Shown here: piece by piece, positions 18,184-26,660 of the stretch
Position numbering within the stretch: position 1 is the stretch's first letter
Layout: each line of letters begins with the position of its first letter
Assembly: GCF_003721245.1 (NCBI RefSeq)
Contig: NZ_RIZG01000005.1
Span: forward strand, 62,001 to 126,000
Origin: Marinomonas hwangdonensis
Lineage (GTDB): Bacteria; Pseudomonadota; Gammaproteobacteria; Pseudomonadales; Marinomonadaceae
DNA: 64,000 nt
Direction: 5' to 3'
Notes under the pieces: model-generated
What the model was told of the DNA's origin: nothing
Database searches by the model: none
The model's input: only the letters and a program-made list of their open reading frames with translations
Translations under genes and position numbers: made by a program

Positions 18184-19077
18184 TCAGAAAAACACCTTCC
18201 CTTCTTCTCTGAGGTATTGGATCAGTACTTGCAATTTCTTAGGTAAATGACCAAACGGATATTGTAGATACACTGGCGTAGCATCCGCCTGCCAACCGTC
18301 TAAACAGCGAACCAACACACCAGGGTGATGCTCCAAACGTTTAGCTACCATAAAGTTGGATAATACGCCCACCCCTTTGCCTTTTACCACAGCATCCGCT
18401 TGCAAAGTATGTTGGTCAACAACCAAGCGTGAAGCGGGCAAACGAAAACGGACGATACCATCAATAGCATGGTGCAAACTTATCTCTTCATCATGACTGT
18501 TGAGCAGATCCACCCATTGACAGGAATTCAAGTCATCAGAGCACTGTAGCCCTCCGACCAAACTTAAATAATCAGGGCTTGCGTACACACCATTAGACAA
18601 GCAGCCGATCTTCTCAGCGCGTAAACGGTCGTCTGTTGGCTCTCCTAACCAGATACTTAAGTCATTTATCTCAGAACCTTGGCTTACCCCATGACCCGTT
18701 TTTAATGACATATTGATATTAGGGTAGCGCTCTAAAAAAGCAAACATTAAGCCAGAAAACCAACCTCTGACCAAAGCATCGTGTACATACAAGGTAATGC
18801 TCCCAGACACCTCTTCTTTGAGCTCCTCTATAGCAAGCTGCCCTTCTAAAGCCGTTTTTAATATTGCCTCAGCATAAGGTAAAAATTTAATACCTGGCTC
18901 ATTGGCCAGTAATTGATTCGCTTGGCGTCTTAACAAGGGTTGATTAACAGCCCCTTCTAGATGGCTAATTCGTCGACTTAACGTCGACTTAGACACCCCC
19001 AACTTATGAGCGCTTTTCCTTAAACTACCTGTTTTCATTACCGACACAAACGCCTGAAGCTCATTCAGATCGTACAT
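18184..19077 (-). CDS. LysR family transcriptional regulator
   Basis: A 297-residue LysR protein. The winged helix covers residues about 3-60 (LNELQAFVSVMKTGSLRKSA, then GVSKSTLSRRISHLE). The C-terminal co-inducer domain is recognisable but with low-similarity motifs. AGGAG lies 6 nt from the ATG at 19077 and only 3 nt from an in-frame GTG at 19080, so 19077 is chosen. Divergent to the TonB receptor gene with a 160-bp gap, so it may regulate that gene, besides Fur. Confidence 0.9.
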   Translation of the reverse strand: MYDLNELQAFVSVMKTGSLRKSAHKLGVSKSTLSRRISHLEGAVNQPLLRRQANQLLANEPGIKFLPYAEAILKTALEGQLAIEELKEEVSGSITLYVHDALVRGWFSGLMFAFLERYPNINMSLKTGHGVSQGSEINDLSIWLGEPTDDRLRAEKIGCLSNGVYASPDYLSLVGGLQCSDDLNSCQWVDLLNSHDEEISLHHAIDGIVRFRLPASRLVVDQHTLQADAVVKGKGVGVLSNFMVAKRLEHHPGVLVRCLDGWQADATPVYLQYPFGHLPKKLQVLIQYLREEGKVFF

Positions 19078-19170
19078 CACACTCTCCTAACCTAGCCTGA
19101 GATAGGCATGTTGCAAAAATAGAAACACGGCGTACCACCCAATTATTGCCATATTACCCGATAATACGAA

Positions 19171-19185
19171 TGATAAATATTATCA
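19171..19185 (+). promoter_or_regulatory. Fur box
   Basis: TGATAAATATTATCA matches the 7-1-7 Fur core TGATAATnATTATCA with one mismatch. It lies in the divergent gap, about 55 bp before the TonB receptor start, and predicts iron repression. Confidence 0.72.
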
Positions 19186-19239
19186 ATACAGTTCACTTTT
19201 CTATAATACAAAATACGAGCGCAAATAACTAAGGAGAAA

Positions 19240-21228
19240 ATGTTCACCATGGCCCCTTCACCACAGCATTACAAACTCACTCTATTAGCGACACTAATCG
19301 GTATGTCGGCCTCCACTCAATTGATGGCCGAAGATGGGGCAACCCAAGAAGCTCTTCGTCTTGATAAAATGGTCATCACCGCCTCGGGTTATGACCAACA
19401 AATAACAGATGCACCCGCATCTATCACAGTAGTGACTCAACAAGAGCTTGAAAAAAAGGCTTATCGAGATGTGACCGACGCTTTAAAAGATGTCCCCGGT
19501 GTTATGATAACGGGCGGTGGCTCAACAAAAGATATTACTATGCGTGGTATGAGTGGAAAATATACTCTTATCTTAGTGGATGGAAAACGCCAAGGTTCTC
19601 GTGAAACAAGACCCAATAGCGATGGCCCAGGTATCGAGCAAGGCTGGACGCCACCTCTGTCTGCTATTGAACGCATTGAAGTTATTCGAGGCCCAATGTC
19701 CTCATTGTATGGGTCCGATGCCCTTGGCGGTGTTATTAATATCATCACCAAAAAAGTACAAGAGAAATGGGGCGGCGAGCTATCGTTAAGCACCACCGTT
19801 CAAGACAACTCGACATCAGGAGACAGCCAACAAGCAGATCTGATGCTGAGTGGTCCTTTAATAGAAGATAAACTTGGCTTGCAACTTTATGGACAGATTT
19901 CACAGCGAGACGAAGATAGTATTGTCGACGGCTATGCCGACCAAGAAATTACAAATGGCACAGCGAAACTCTCTTGGGCTATGTCAGAAAATCAAAATAT
20001 AATATTTGAAGCTGGTAAAGAAACGCAAAACCGAACAAGAAGCATTGGTAAATCTGTCTCGCCAGGACCAAGAGCATCTAACAGCGACACAAACTATAAT
20101 CGCGAACATTACGCGATCAGCCATAATGTCCACGTAAATAACAATCAAATCGAAACGTATTTAACTCGCGAAGAAATAGACAACCCCAGTCGCAATATGA
20201 ATTATCAAAGTACTGTACTTAATAACAAAACGGTCTTGCCGTTCGATGATCATATACTGACTCTTGGTGGACAATACGAGTATCAAAATCTAAAAGATGA
20301 AGGTAACCAGATCTCTGGTGGGATCAATGAATTAACTCGTTGGAACGCATCACTGTACGCAGAAGATGAATATTTTGTGACTGACAATCTTTCTATCACA
20401 GGTGGATTACGCTACAACGAAGACGAAAATTACGGCTCAAACATATCACCACGCATCTACAGTAACTGGTCTTTTGCACCGGATTGGACACTTAAAGGTG
20501 GTATCAGTACCGGTTATCGCTCTCCAGACCTGCGTCAAGGTACAGATGGTTGGGGACAAGTAACTGGCGGATCAGGCTCGTCAGTTCCAGCTGTCATTTT
20601 AGGTAATTCAGATTTAAAACCTGAAGAAAGTACAAGTCATGAACTAGGTCTTTACTGGGATAACCAACACAGCACTCAAATCAGTGCAACCGTCTTCCAA
20701 ACAAACTATAAAGATAAAATTACCGAAACAAGACTTTGCAATGCTTCTTGTACTTATCAAGGCGAGAATTACCGCTTTATCAGCGAGCGTATCAACGTAG
20801 ATCGTGTGGAAATGCAAGGCGTTGAGTTTACTTTATCCCATGAATTCAACAACGCTGTTTCAGTAACAGCAAACTACACCTATACCAATTCTGAACAGAA
20901 AACGGGCGATTTTGCTGGCAAACCCTTAAACCGCCTACCAAAACATATGGCCAACACGACATTAAACTTGGATGTGACACCTAAACTTACCTCTTGGACC
21001 CGTGTTCACTATCGTGGAGAGTCGAGCGAGGGGCTAAATCCTACCTCAATGCAAGAAGCACTTCCCTCCTACACTTTCGTTGACACAGGAATCAGCTACA
21101 ACATCAACGAGGCTATTTCCATCTATGCAGGTATTTATAACTTACTAGATAAAAAAGTCGATACTGAAAACTACGATACGGTATTAGATGGTCGAAGATA
21201 CAACGCAAAAGTAAAAATGACGTTCTAA
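19240..21228 (+). CDS. TonB-dependent siderophore receptor (CirA/IrgA/FepA-like)
   Basis: A 662-residue outer-membrane receptor. Signal peptide to about residue 30 (ending QLMAED), TonB-box-like DKMVITAS, plug domain about 45-165 (PASITVVTQQELEKK, ALKDVPGVMI, IRGPMSSLYGSDALGGVINI), then a 22-strand barrel ending in KVKMTF with the terminal phenylalanine. Plug style is closest to catecholate receptors such as CirA, IrgA or FepA. AAGGAG lies close before ATG 19240; ATG 19249 is an alternative. The Fur box upstream supports iron-siderophore uptake. Own terminator follows. Confidence 0.92.
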   Translation: MFTMAPSPQHYKLTLLATLIGMSASTQLMAEDGATQEALRLDKMVITASGYDQQITDAPASITVVTQQELEKKAYRDVTDALKDVPGVMITGGGSTKDITMRGMSGKYTLILVDGKRQGSRETRPNSDGPGIEQGWTPPLSAIERIEVIRGPMSSLYGSDALGGVINIITKKVQEKWGGELSLSTTVQDNSTSGDSQQADLMLSGPLIEDKLGLQLYGQISQRDEDSIVDGYADQEITNGTAKLSWAMSENQNIIFEAGKETQNRTRSIGKSVSPGPRASNSDTNYNREHYAISHNVHVNNNQIETYLTREEIDNPSRNMNYQSTVLNNKTVLPFDDHILTLGGQYEYQNLKDEGNQISGGINELTRWNASLYAEDEYFVTDNLSITGGLRYNEDENYGSNISPRIYSNWSFAPDWTLKGGISTGYRSPDLRQGTDGWGQVTGGSGSSVPAVILGNSDLKPEESTSHELGLYWDNQHSTQISATVFQTNYKDKITETRLCNASCTYQGENYRFISERINVDRVEMQGVEFTLSHEFNNAVSVTANYTYTNSEQKTGDFAGKPLNRLPKHMANTTLNLDVTPKLTSWTRVHYRGESSEGLNPTSMQEALPSYTFVDTGISYNINEAISIYAGIYNLLDKKVDTENYDTVLDGRRYNAKVKMTF

Positions 21229-21269
21229 ACGAAATGTATTCTGTTTCATCTTAATGCCTTATTCGCACG

Positions 21270-21301
21270 CAAAGACCGCACTCAGCTTGCGGTCTTTTTT
21301 T
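21270..21301 (+). terminator. Terminator of the TonB receptor gene
   Basis: AAGACCGC...GCGGTCTT stem with a nine-base loop region followed by seven T. Confidence 0.88.
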
Positions 21302-21304
21302 GGC

Positions 21305-21466
21305 GTTATTTAACTGATAAACAAATTACAGCGTAAAAAACCACAATTTACACCATCGTATGGTGATCAAGAACCATCGCTGGGGCGCCTTCTTTCTCAA
21401 TAGAATCAAAATCAAACGTCACACAGATTGACGTACCCACTTCATCATGACGGCGCTAGCCTTGAC
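21305..21466 (-). pseudogene. Decayed duplicate of the glyS 3' end
   Basis: On the minus strand this stretch reads [20 protein letters not shown] then KEGAPAMVLDHHTMV-stop-IVV, in step with the functional glyS protein ([39 protein letters not shown]). My hand alignment of 21351-21463 with 22420-22532 gives 92 matches of 113, without gaps; similarity fades on both sides. A CAA codon has become a TAA stop. Same orientation as glyS and 1,069 bp downstream of the matching part, with the cbiZ-like gene between. It is a non-functional remnant of glyS or of a homologue of it. Confidence 0.85.
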
Positions 21467-21475
21467 TGCAACCAA

Positions 21476-22183
21476 TTAATCCATGCTCTCTACGCTGTTC
21501 TGAGCATAGAATTCCCATTGTATCGATTCTAAAACCGCTTCAAAAACCAAGCGCCCAAGCACTTCGCCAAATAAAACATGCTTACCACAAAACGCAACTC
21601 GCCTGGCTTCGTTAGCAGAGGCCACTGCTACGGAGTCCGTCCCTGTTCCTGTTGCAACTTCATTGGAAATTGGGCTAAGAATATTCGCTTTCTGTAACGC
21701 TGCCACTTTAGCTTCTGTCACTATCAATATTGACTCAATCATGGCGGCGGGTATCAGCGTCGCGGTCGTTATAACGATGATATTAATCGTTCCTAGCTCG
21801 TCTGGCTCATCAGACATTTGTCGATACTCCGCGGGATCGCCCACACGGCGTGCATTTGATAACCCTGCTGTCACAAGTACCGCAATACTGACACCTTGAT
21901 GGGTTTCCTCTTTCATCACAAAAGAGTCCATTGAGGCCGCGGTCATCATTCCCACTGCCTTCCCCTGCCAACCATGATCACAGCAGTATCTGGCCAGAGA
22001 CTCTTCAGGACGCTCTGGTGAGTCCATCGTCAATGGGACATTTCGATTTACAATATGAGAGGCTTGAACCATTCCGCCATTAAGCACCGCTGAACTGACC
22101 ACAGTAAACGGCTTTTCAAATCTAACGTGAACATGCTGTGGTAAATGTTCGAACGAAAATTGGGCGACATTATCAAGTGGCAT
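21476..22183 (-). CDS. cbiZ: Adenosylcobinamide amidohydrolase (CbiZ family)
   Basis: A 235-residue protein of the CbiZ family, which removes the nucleotide-loop aminopropanol from adenosylcobinamide to give cobyric acid for B12 salvage. Conserved blocks: VSSAVLNGGMVQASHIVNRN, MMTAASMDSF, VLVTAGLSNARRVGDP, GTINIIVITTATLIPAAMIE and GTGTDSVAVAS. No other cobalamin gene and no recognisable B12 riboswitch lies nearby, so it is an isolated salvage gene. It is flanked by the intact glyS on one side and a decayed glyS tail on the other, which suggests arrival by insertion. Confidence 0.82.
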   Translation of the reverse strand: MPLDNVAQFSFEHLPQHVHVRFEKPFTVVSSAVLNGGMVQASHIVNRNVPLTMDSPERPEESLARYCCDHGWQGKAVGMMTAASMDSFVMKEETHQGVSIAVLVTAGLSNARRVGDPAEYRQMSDEPDELGTINIIVITTATLIPAAMIESILIVTEAKVAALQKANILSPISNEVATGTGTDSVAVASANEARRVAFCGKHVLFGEVLGRLVFEAVLESIQWEFYAQNSVESMD

Positions 22184-22292
22184 ACAAATTAATCCTTACG
22201 CATCGCATTCGTATTTCTTGTCGCAGGTTATGTAAAACTAGCGGATGTGAAAATGGCTCATCAGTCATTTGCTATTTTTCCTTTCTGCAGCT

Positions 22293-22324
22293 AAAAAAAA
22301 CGCTACCGATGGGTAGCGTTTTTA
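22293..22324 (-). terminator. Terminator of glyS
   Basis: AACGCTACC-gat-GGGTAGCGTT stem with eight A on the left, i.e. eight U on the minus-strand transcript, 30 bp past the glyS stop. The T run on the right side could also stop plus-strand reading. Confidence 0.9.
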
Positions 22325-22353
22325 GAACACATAACGTTTAACCTGCCTCGTAA

Positions 22354-23730
22354 TCAGTTTTGGTTGATGAAGTAGTTAATTACGTACGCTGGAAGTTCTG
22401 CAGCTGGCACAACGATTTGCTCCATAGTGTCACGATCACGAACCGTCACTGGGGCGCCTTCTTTCTCGATGGAATCGAAATCGACCGTTACACAGATTGG
22501 TGTACCAACTTCGTCATGACGACGGTAGCCTTTACCTACGTTACCCGTGTTTTCATAAAGAATACGACCAAGACCCAATTTCTGCAGCTTGTTTTTCAAT
22601 TCTTTAGCAAGGGCAACGATTTCTGGTTTGTTTTTCTTAAGCGGCATGATAGCGACTTTGATCGGCGCTAGGTGCGGTTTGAACTTAAGTACAGTACGAG
22701 AAGTGCCGTTTGGTAGTTCTTCTTCTGTGTAGGCTTCTGTCATTACCGCCAATAGACCGCGGTCTAGACCAGCAGAAGGTTCGATACAGAAAGGCACTTC
22801 CCATTTGTTTTCTTCAAGATCGCGAATCGCCAACTTAGCCGTTGAATGCTCGTTCTTTTTCACTTTCGCAGAAAGACCGAACTCTTCTTGTGCTTTAGTG
22901 TGTGAACCTAGATCGTAGTCAGTACGGTTCGCAACACCTTCCAATTCTTCAAAACCATGTGGAAACTTGTACAAGATATCCACAGTCGATTTTGAGTAAT
23001 GAGCCAAGTCATCACCCGTTACATATTCAAACTGAATGTTTTCTTCTGCTAGACCTTGATCCAACCACCATTGTTTGCGTGCGCCAACCCAGAATTCGTG
23101 CCATTTTTCATCTTCACCTGGCTTACAGAAGAATTCCAATTCCATTTGTTCGAATTCACGAACACGGAAGATGAAGTTACGCGGTGTGATTTCATTACGG
23201 AACGATTTACCAATCTGCGCGATACCAAATGGCAAAGTGCGAGAAGTCGAATCAACCACGTTTTTGAAGTTCGTGAAAATACCTTGTGCGGTTTCTGGAC
23301 GAAGGTAAGTGTAAGACTCTTCGTTCACCATTGGACCGACGTTGGTTTTGAACATCAAGTTAAAATCACGTGGCGCCGTCACATTGGTCGAACCACAGTT
23401 ATCACAGACCTTGATGTCTTTCATGTGGTCAGCACGCAAACGAGATTTACATTCGTGACAATCGACCATGGGATCAGTAAAAGTATCTTCATGGCCCGAA
23501 TATTTGTAGACGTGTTTGTTTTGGATAATCGCAGCATCCAAACCTTCTACATCGTCACGCTCGTACACCATTGAACGCCACCAAGCGGCTTTAAGATTAT
23601 TTTTTAGCTCCACGCCCAACGGACCGTAATCGTAAGCACCTTGCATACCACCGTAGATTTCACTGCCTTGGAAAATAAATCCGCGACGTTTACACAGGGA
23701 GACGAGTTCATCCATTGTTTTAGCTGGCAT
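22354..23730 (-). CDS. glyS: Glycyl-tRNA synthetase, single-chain (alpha2) type
   Basis: A 458-residue class II synthetase of the homodimeric type found in Firmicutes, Actinobacteria, archaea and eukaryotes, charging tRNA-Gly. Motifs: [20 protein letters not shown] at the N-terminus; four-cysteine zinc module (DCHECK, CDNCGS) at about 95-130; motif 2 [20 protein letters not shown]; motif 3 [14 protein letters not shown]; anticodon-binding domain from about 365. Start at ATG 23730 ([17 protein letters not shown]); an upstream in-frame extension is unlike the family. Most gammaproteobacteria use the unrelated tetrameric glyQ/glyS enzyme, so this form is notable. Confidence 0.95.
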   Translation of the reverse strand: MPAKTMDELVSLCKRRGFIFQGSEIYGGMQGAYDYGPLGVELKNNLKAAWWRSMVYERDDVEGLDAAIIQNKHVYKYSGHEDTFTDPMVDCHECKSRLRADHMKDIKVCDNCGSTNVTAPRDFNLMFKTNVGPMVNEESYTYLRPETAQGIFTNFKNVVDSTSRTLPFGIAQIGKSFRNEITPRNFIFRVREFEQMELEFFCKPGEDEKWHEFWVGARKQWWLDQGLAEENIQFEYVTGDDLAHYSKSTVDILYKFPHGFEELEGVANRTDYDLGSHTKAQEEFGLSAKVKKNEHSTAKLAIRDLEENKWEVPFCIEPSAGLDRGLLAVMTEAYTEEELPNGTSRTVLKFKPHLAPIKVAIMPLKKNKPEIVALAKELKNKLQKLGLGRILYENTGNVGKGYRRHDEVGTPICVTVDFDSIEKEGAPVTVRDRDTMEQIVVPAAELPAYVINYFINQN

Positions 23731-23990
23731 TTCTAAACACACCTTAAGCAAAATTGATTTGAAAAGGCACAACGACCATAAAGGCATCATGCTCAAATGA
23801 TTTTAATCCGTCATTGTACTCTTTGACCGTATTCTGCTCAATGGCGATTATCGTACAGCGGCAGAAACATAACATTGCAAAACGAAAATATTCGCCATGA
23901 ATATGGCTGGCATTTATAAAGGCATTGCTATTAAAATAGCTACCATACGAATTTCTTACACATTGTATTCATCTAAGTTCAGGACACTTT

Positions 23991-24437
23991 ATGCCAACGC
24001 CCAAGCTCTCTATAACCACTCTATTGGGTGCCCTTGGCGTCATTCCCTTTGCGGTAGCCACCTATTTGAGCTGGGCCGATTATGATTTTTGGGGAGTTTC
24101 GGCGTATAAATTGTTTAGTACCTACAGCGCGATTATCCTGAGCTTTCTAGGCGGCGCCTTGTGGGGCCAGCTGATTCATGACGAATCCCGTCAATCCGTC
24201 AAATACCTTCTTATCTCCAGCAATGTTATTGCCTTGGTTGCTTGGCTTGCCTTATTGTTGGGTACCCCAACCCTAGCGATTGCCCTACTCTTACTGGGTT
24301 ATATCAGCATTTTTTGGGTAGAAGCAAGGTCATTAAAACTCATCCTCTCGCCTAATTCTACTTACCTCAACATGCGACTCGTCATTACCTCTATTGTCTG
24401 TGTTTTGCATATTTTCATGCTGTATCCGCATTATTAA
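23991..24437 (+). CDS. DUF3429 family membrane protein
   Basis: A 148-residue integral membrane protein with four predicted helices (LGALGVIPFAVATYLSW, IILSFLGGALWGQLI, VIALVAWLALLLGTPTLAIA region, and ITSIVCVLHIFMLYP). The F-LGGALWG and FWVEAR blocks are typical of DUF3429. Function unknown; members often lie next to DCC-family and light- or oxidative-stress genes, as here. Confidence 0.8.
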   Translation: MPTPKLSITTLLGALGVIPFAVATYLSWADYDFWGVSAYKLFSTYSAIILSFLGGALWGQLIHDESRQSVKYLLISSNVIALVAWLALLLGTPTLAIALLLLGYISIFWVEARSLKLILSPNSTYLNMRLVITSIVCVLHIFMLYPHY

Positions 24438-24487
24438 AGATTCAATAAACACAGCGCCATAGAACACACGATATAGACCACAAACAA

Positions 24488-24516
24488 TGATCTTGTTTTC
24501 TGCTCGCTGCGTATAA
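24488..24516 (+). promoter_or_regulatory. Possible ECF (RpoE-ChrR type) promoter
   Basis: TGATCT at 24488-24493, a 16-bp spacer and CGTATAA at 24510-24516 resemble the TGATCC/CGTATA promoters of the singlet-oxygen sigma factor RpoE-ChrR group. It lies 36 bp before the DCC-protein start. Resemblance only; no such sigma factor is in the window. Confidence 0.3.
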
Positions 24517-24552
24517 ACCTAACAAGTCTTATACTTATGCGAGTGATATATC

Positions 24553-24945
24553 ATGTTAACCATTTTCTACGACGGATTTTGTCCACTGTGCACTGCAGAA
24601 ATGGACACCTTGAGAAAATTAGACAATCAGAAAAAATTAACCCTTGAAGACATTCACGCGGAAGATTTCAGACAAAAATTTCCTCACATTGACCCTATCG
24701 AAGCAGATCGAGTGCTGCATGGTCAACTCGCCAACGGCCAAATCATCAAAGGCTTAGAAGTCACTTGCTTAGCATGGAAATTGGTTGGTAAACACAAATG
24801 GATGCAGGTACTACGCTGGCCTGTGGTACGCCCCATTGCCGATGCCTCGTACTTATTTTTCGCGCGCTACCGACACCAGATATCGTCCTTTGTTAGCGGT
24901 AAACCGCGCTGTGAAACCTGCACAAAAGACCGATGCGACCTGTAA
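24553..24945 (+). CDS. DCC family thiol-disulfide oxidoreductase-like protein (DUF393)
   Basis: A 130-residue protein with the signature FYDGFCPLC at the N-terminus (Y-D-G-x-C-x-x-C redox pair), then the family's RPIADASYLFFARYRH segment. Members are predicted thioredoxin-like oxidoreductases. It ends with a second cysteine cluster (CETCTKDRC). An SDR gene follows 80 bp downstream and may be co-transcribed. Confidence 0.85.
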   Translation: MLTIFYDGFCPLCTAEMDTLRKLDNQKKLTLEDIHAEDFRQKFPHIDPIEADRVLHGQLANGQIIKGLEVTCLAWKLVGKHKWMQVLRWPVVRPIADASYLFFARYRHQISSFVSGKPRCETCTKDRCDL

Positions 24946-25025
24946 GAACTGGCGATCTGATTCATCGCCCCAAAAAAGCACAGCCAATCGCGTTGTAAAC
25001 GCCCGTTACTATTAGGATACTTGCC

Positions 25026-25763
25026 ATGTCATTTTACGCTCTTATTATTGGCGCCAGCAGCACCATTGCTCAAGCCGCGATCAAACAGTTCGAAAGCAAT
25101 CCGTTATGTTCAGGTGTACTCACCGTGAGTCGCCGCCATCCAAGCAGTGCGGAATCCGACGGCGCGATGTCGAACAAGGTCCATTGGTTTGAGACGGACT
25201 ACAGTGAAAGCAGCATCAGTGAGGTTTGTCAGCGTCTTGCGCCTTATGCCGGCAATATTACCAAGGTGATGATTTGCAATGGCCTATTGCACAACGACAG
25301 TATGATGCCAGAGAGAAAACTTGAGGAAATAAGAGCATCCCAATTGGAAGCGATTTTCCATGTTAACACCGTGATTCCGATGCTTTGGCTAAGTCAATTA
25401 TTGCCTGTTTTACAGGGTAAACTCCCTACTCAAGTGGCTTTATTCAGTGCTCGCGTAGGCAGTATTTCTGATAACAAAGCCGGTGGCTGGTACAGCTACA
25501 GAGCCTCTAAGGCTGCGCTGAATATGCTGATACAAACTAGCGCGATTGAATACGCCAGAAGAGCCAAAAACGTAAAACTCTTCTCTTTCCACCCAGGAAC
25601 AACCGACACGCCCTTATCCAAACCCTTTCAACGCTCTGTACCTGATGGCAAACTCTTCACCCCAGAATACGTTGCCACGCAATTAATAGACATCATGGAT
25701 ACGGTCCCGATGGACAACAAAGCGGCTTTTCTAGATTGGAATAACCAAAGCATTACTTGGTAA
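25026..25763 (+). CDS. SDR family oxidoreductase (CsgA/C-factor-like)
   Basis: A 245-residue short-chain dehydrogenase. The cofactor motif is IIGASSTIAQAAI, a variant of TGxxxGIG, and the catalytic pair is YSYRASKAALNM (Tyr-x-x-x-Lys). NGLLHND matches the NNAG region in altered form. Similar to C-factor-like SDRs. Substrate unknown. Follows the DCC-family gene on the same strand. Confidence 0.82.
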   Translation: MSFYALIIGASSTIAQAAIKQFESNPLCSGVLTVSRRHPSSAESDGAMSNKVHWFETDYSESSISEVCQRLAPYAGNITKVMICNGLLHNDSMMPERKLEEIRASQLEAIFHVNTVIPMLWLSQLLPVLQGKLPTQVALFSARVGSISDNKAGGWYSYRASKAALNMLIQTSAIEYARRAKNVKLFSFHPGTTDTPLSKPFQRSVPDGKLFTPEYVATQLIDIMDTVPMDNKAAFLDWNNQSITW

Positions 25764-25869
25764 CACAGCGACACTTTGGCAGCGCTTAAATCGTTAACAA
25801 CGAAAGGCGATTTAAGCGCTAACTGGCGTCTTCATGACCAATGTCTGTTCACTTAAACCATGTCCACAC

Positions 25870-26520
25870 CTAAACCATGTCCAAACTTAAAAACACTCGC
25901 ATATTATCCGCATTGGCGGCTGGTGAACGATGCACTACCCCGCGCCCTTCTAAAGCCGGCCAAGTATCGCCCTTCATCACAGCGACATCCCCTACCTTAA
26001 GACGATTAATCTGGCCATTTTTTCGCAATCCACTGCTGTGATCTGCTGAGCGATCGATTTGCCCTACAAAGCGCCTGTCTACGTGGGCATCATGCAGCCA
26101 CTCACTGCCATTGCCAAGATAGGTAGAAACCAAGCGACAGGGAATCTTATCCACGTGAAAACGCGGACACATCGTCCGTGACAAGACATTGAGTCGAACA
26201 CCAACTTCATTAAGATCAAACAGACAGGCAAACATATCGACTAAGAGTACGACGTCGTCAATAAACGTCTCTTTTCCTGCGGCGTCAGGCAAAACCCGAT
26301 TCAGCAAAGCCCGCGTTTTTTCTGTATCGCCTTGCGCTTGAAAAGAAAATTGTGGGGTTAACGTCACCAAGGAAGCAACATACTCAGCCAATTCACCCAA
26401 CGGACGCTGCCAAATAGCCATCGCAATACCGTTTTGATAGATATCCGCTAAAACACCTTGATCGGGCGACTTAGCCACCCCCATGACAGAGAAACGCGCC
26501 AGACTGTCTTGATACACCAT
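25870..26520 (-). CDS. DUF1826 family protein, predicted zinc-regulated
   Basis: A 216-residue soluble protein of the DUF1826 family. Blocks visible: CPRFHVDKIPCRLVSTYLG with a possible metal-binding H-x-D, and ALEGRGVVHRSPA near the C-terminus, which together resemble an iron- or zinc-binding cupin-like centre. GAGG lies 6 nt before ATG. A near-perfect Zur box lies 52 bp upstream. In other proteobacteria DUF1826 genes are found with Zur-controlled COG0523 GTPase genes; no such partner is seen here. Biochemical role unknown. Confidence 0.8.
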   Translation of the reverse strand: MVYQDSLARFSVMGVAKSPDQGVLADIYQNGIAMAIWQRPLGELAEYVASLVTLTPQFSFQAQGDTEKTRALLNRVLPDAAGKETFIDDVVLLVDMFACLFDLNEVGVRLNVLSRTMCPRFHVDKIPCRLVSTYLGNGSEWLHDAHVDRRFVGQIDRSADHSSGLRKNGQINRLKVGDVAVMKGDTWPALEGRGVVHRSPAANADNMRVFLSLDMV

Positions 26521-26571
26521 TTTCTTCCTCTATAAATCACGCCACATAAACACAAAAATGCCCATGACTAA

Positions 26572-26588
26572 ATGTTATGTTATAACAT
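26572..26588 (-). promoter_or_regulatory. Zur box
   Basis: ATGTTATGTTATAACAT has both 7-base arms of the gammaproteobacterial Zur consensus ATGTTATAnTATAACAT intact. It lies 52 bp before the DUF1826 start and 72 bp before the divergent Lrp-type start, so it may act on either or both. Confidence 0.78.
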
Positions 26589-26660
26589 AAAATAAATAAA
26601 GCCTTGAATAAACACAATAGAATCCTATATGTTTATGCAGCATTTTTAGAGATTCACACT

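Noticed and set aside
22184..22292. Cobalamin riboswitch upstream of the cbiZ-like gene
   Set aside because: The gap is about 110 bases, too short for the full aptamer, and no B12-box-like sequence could be found.
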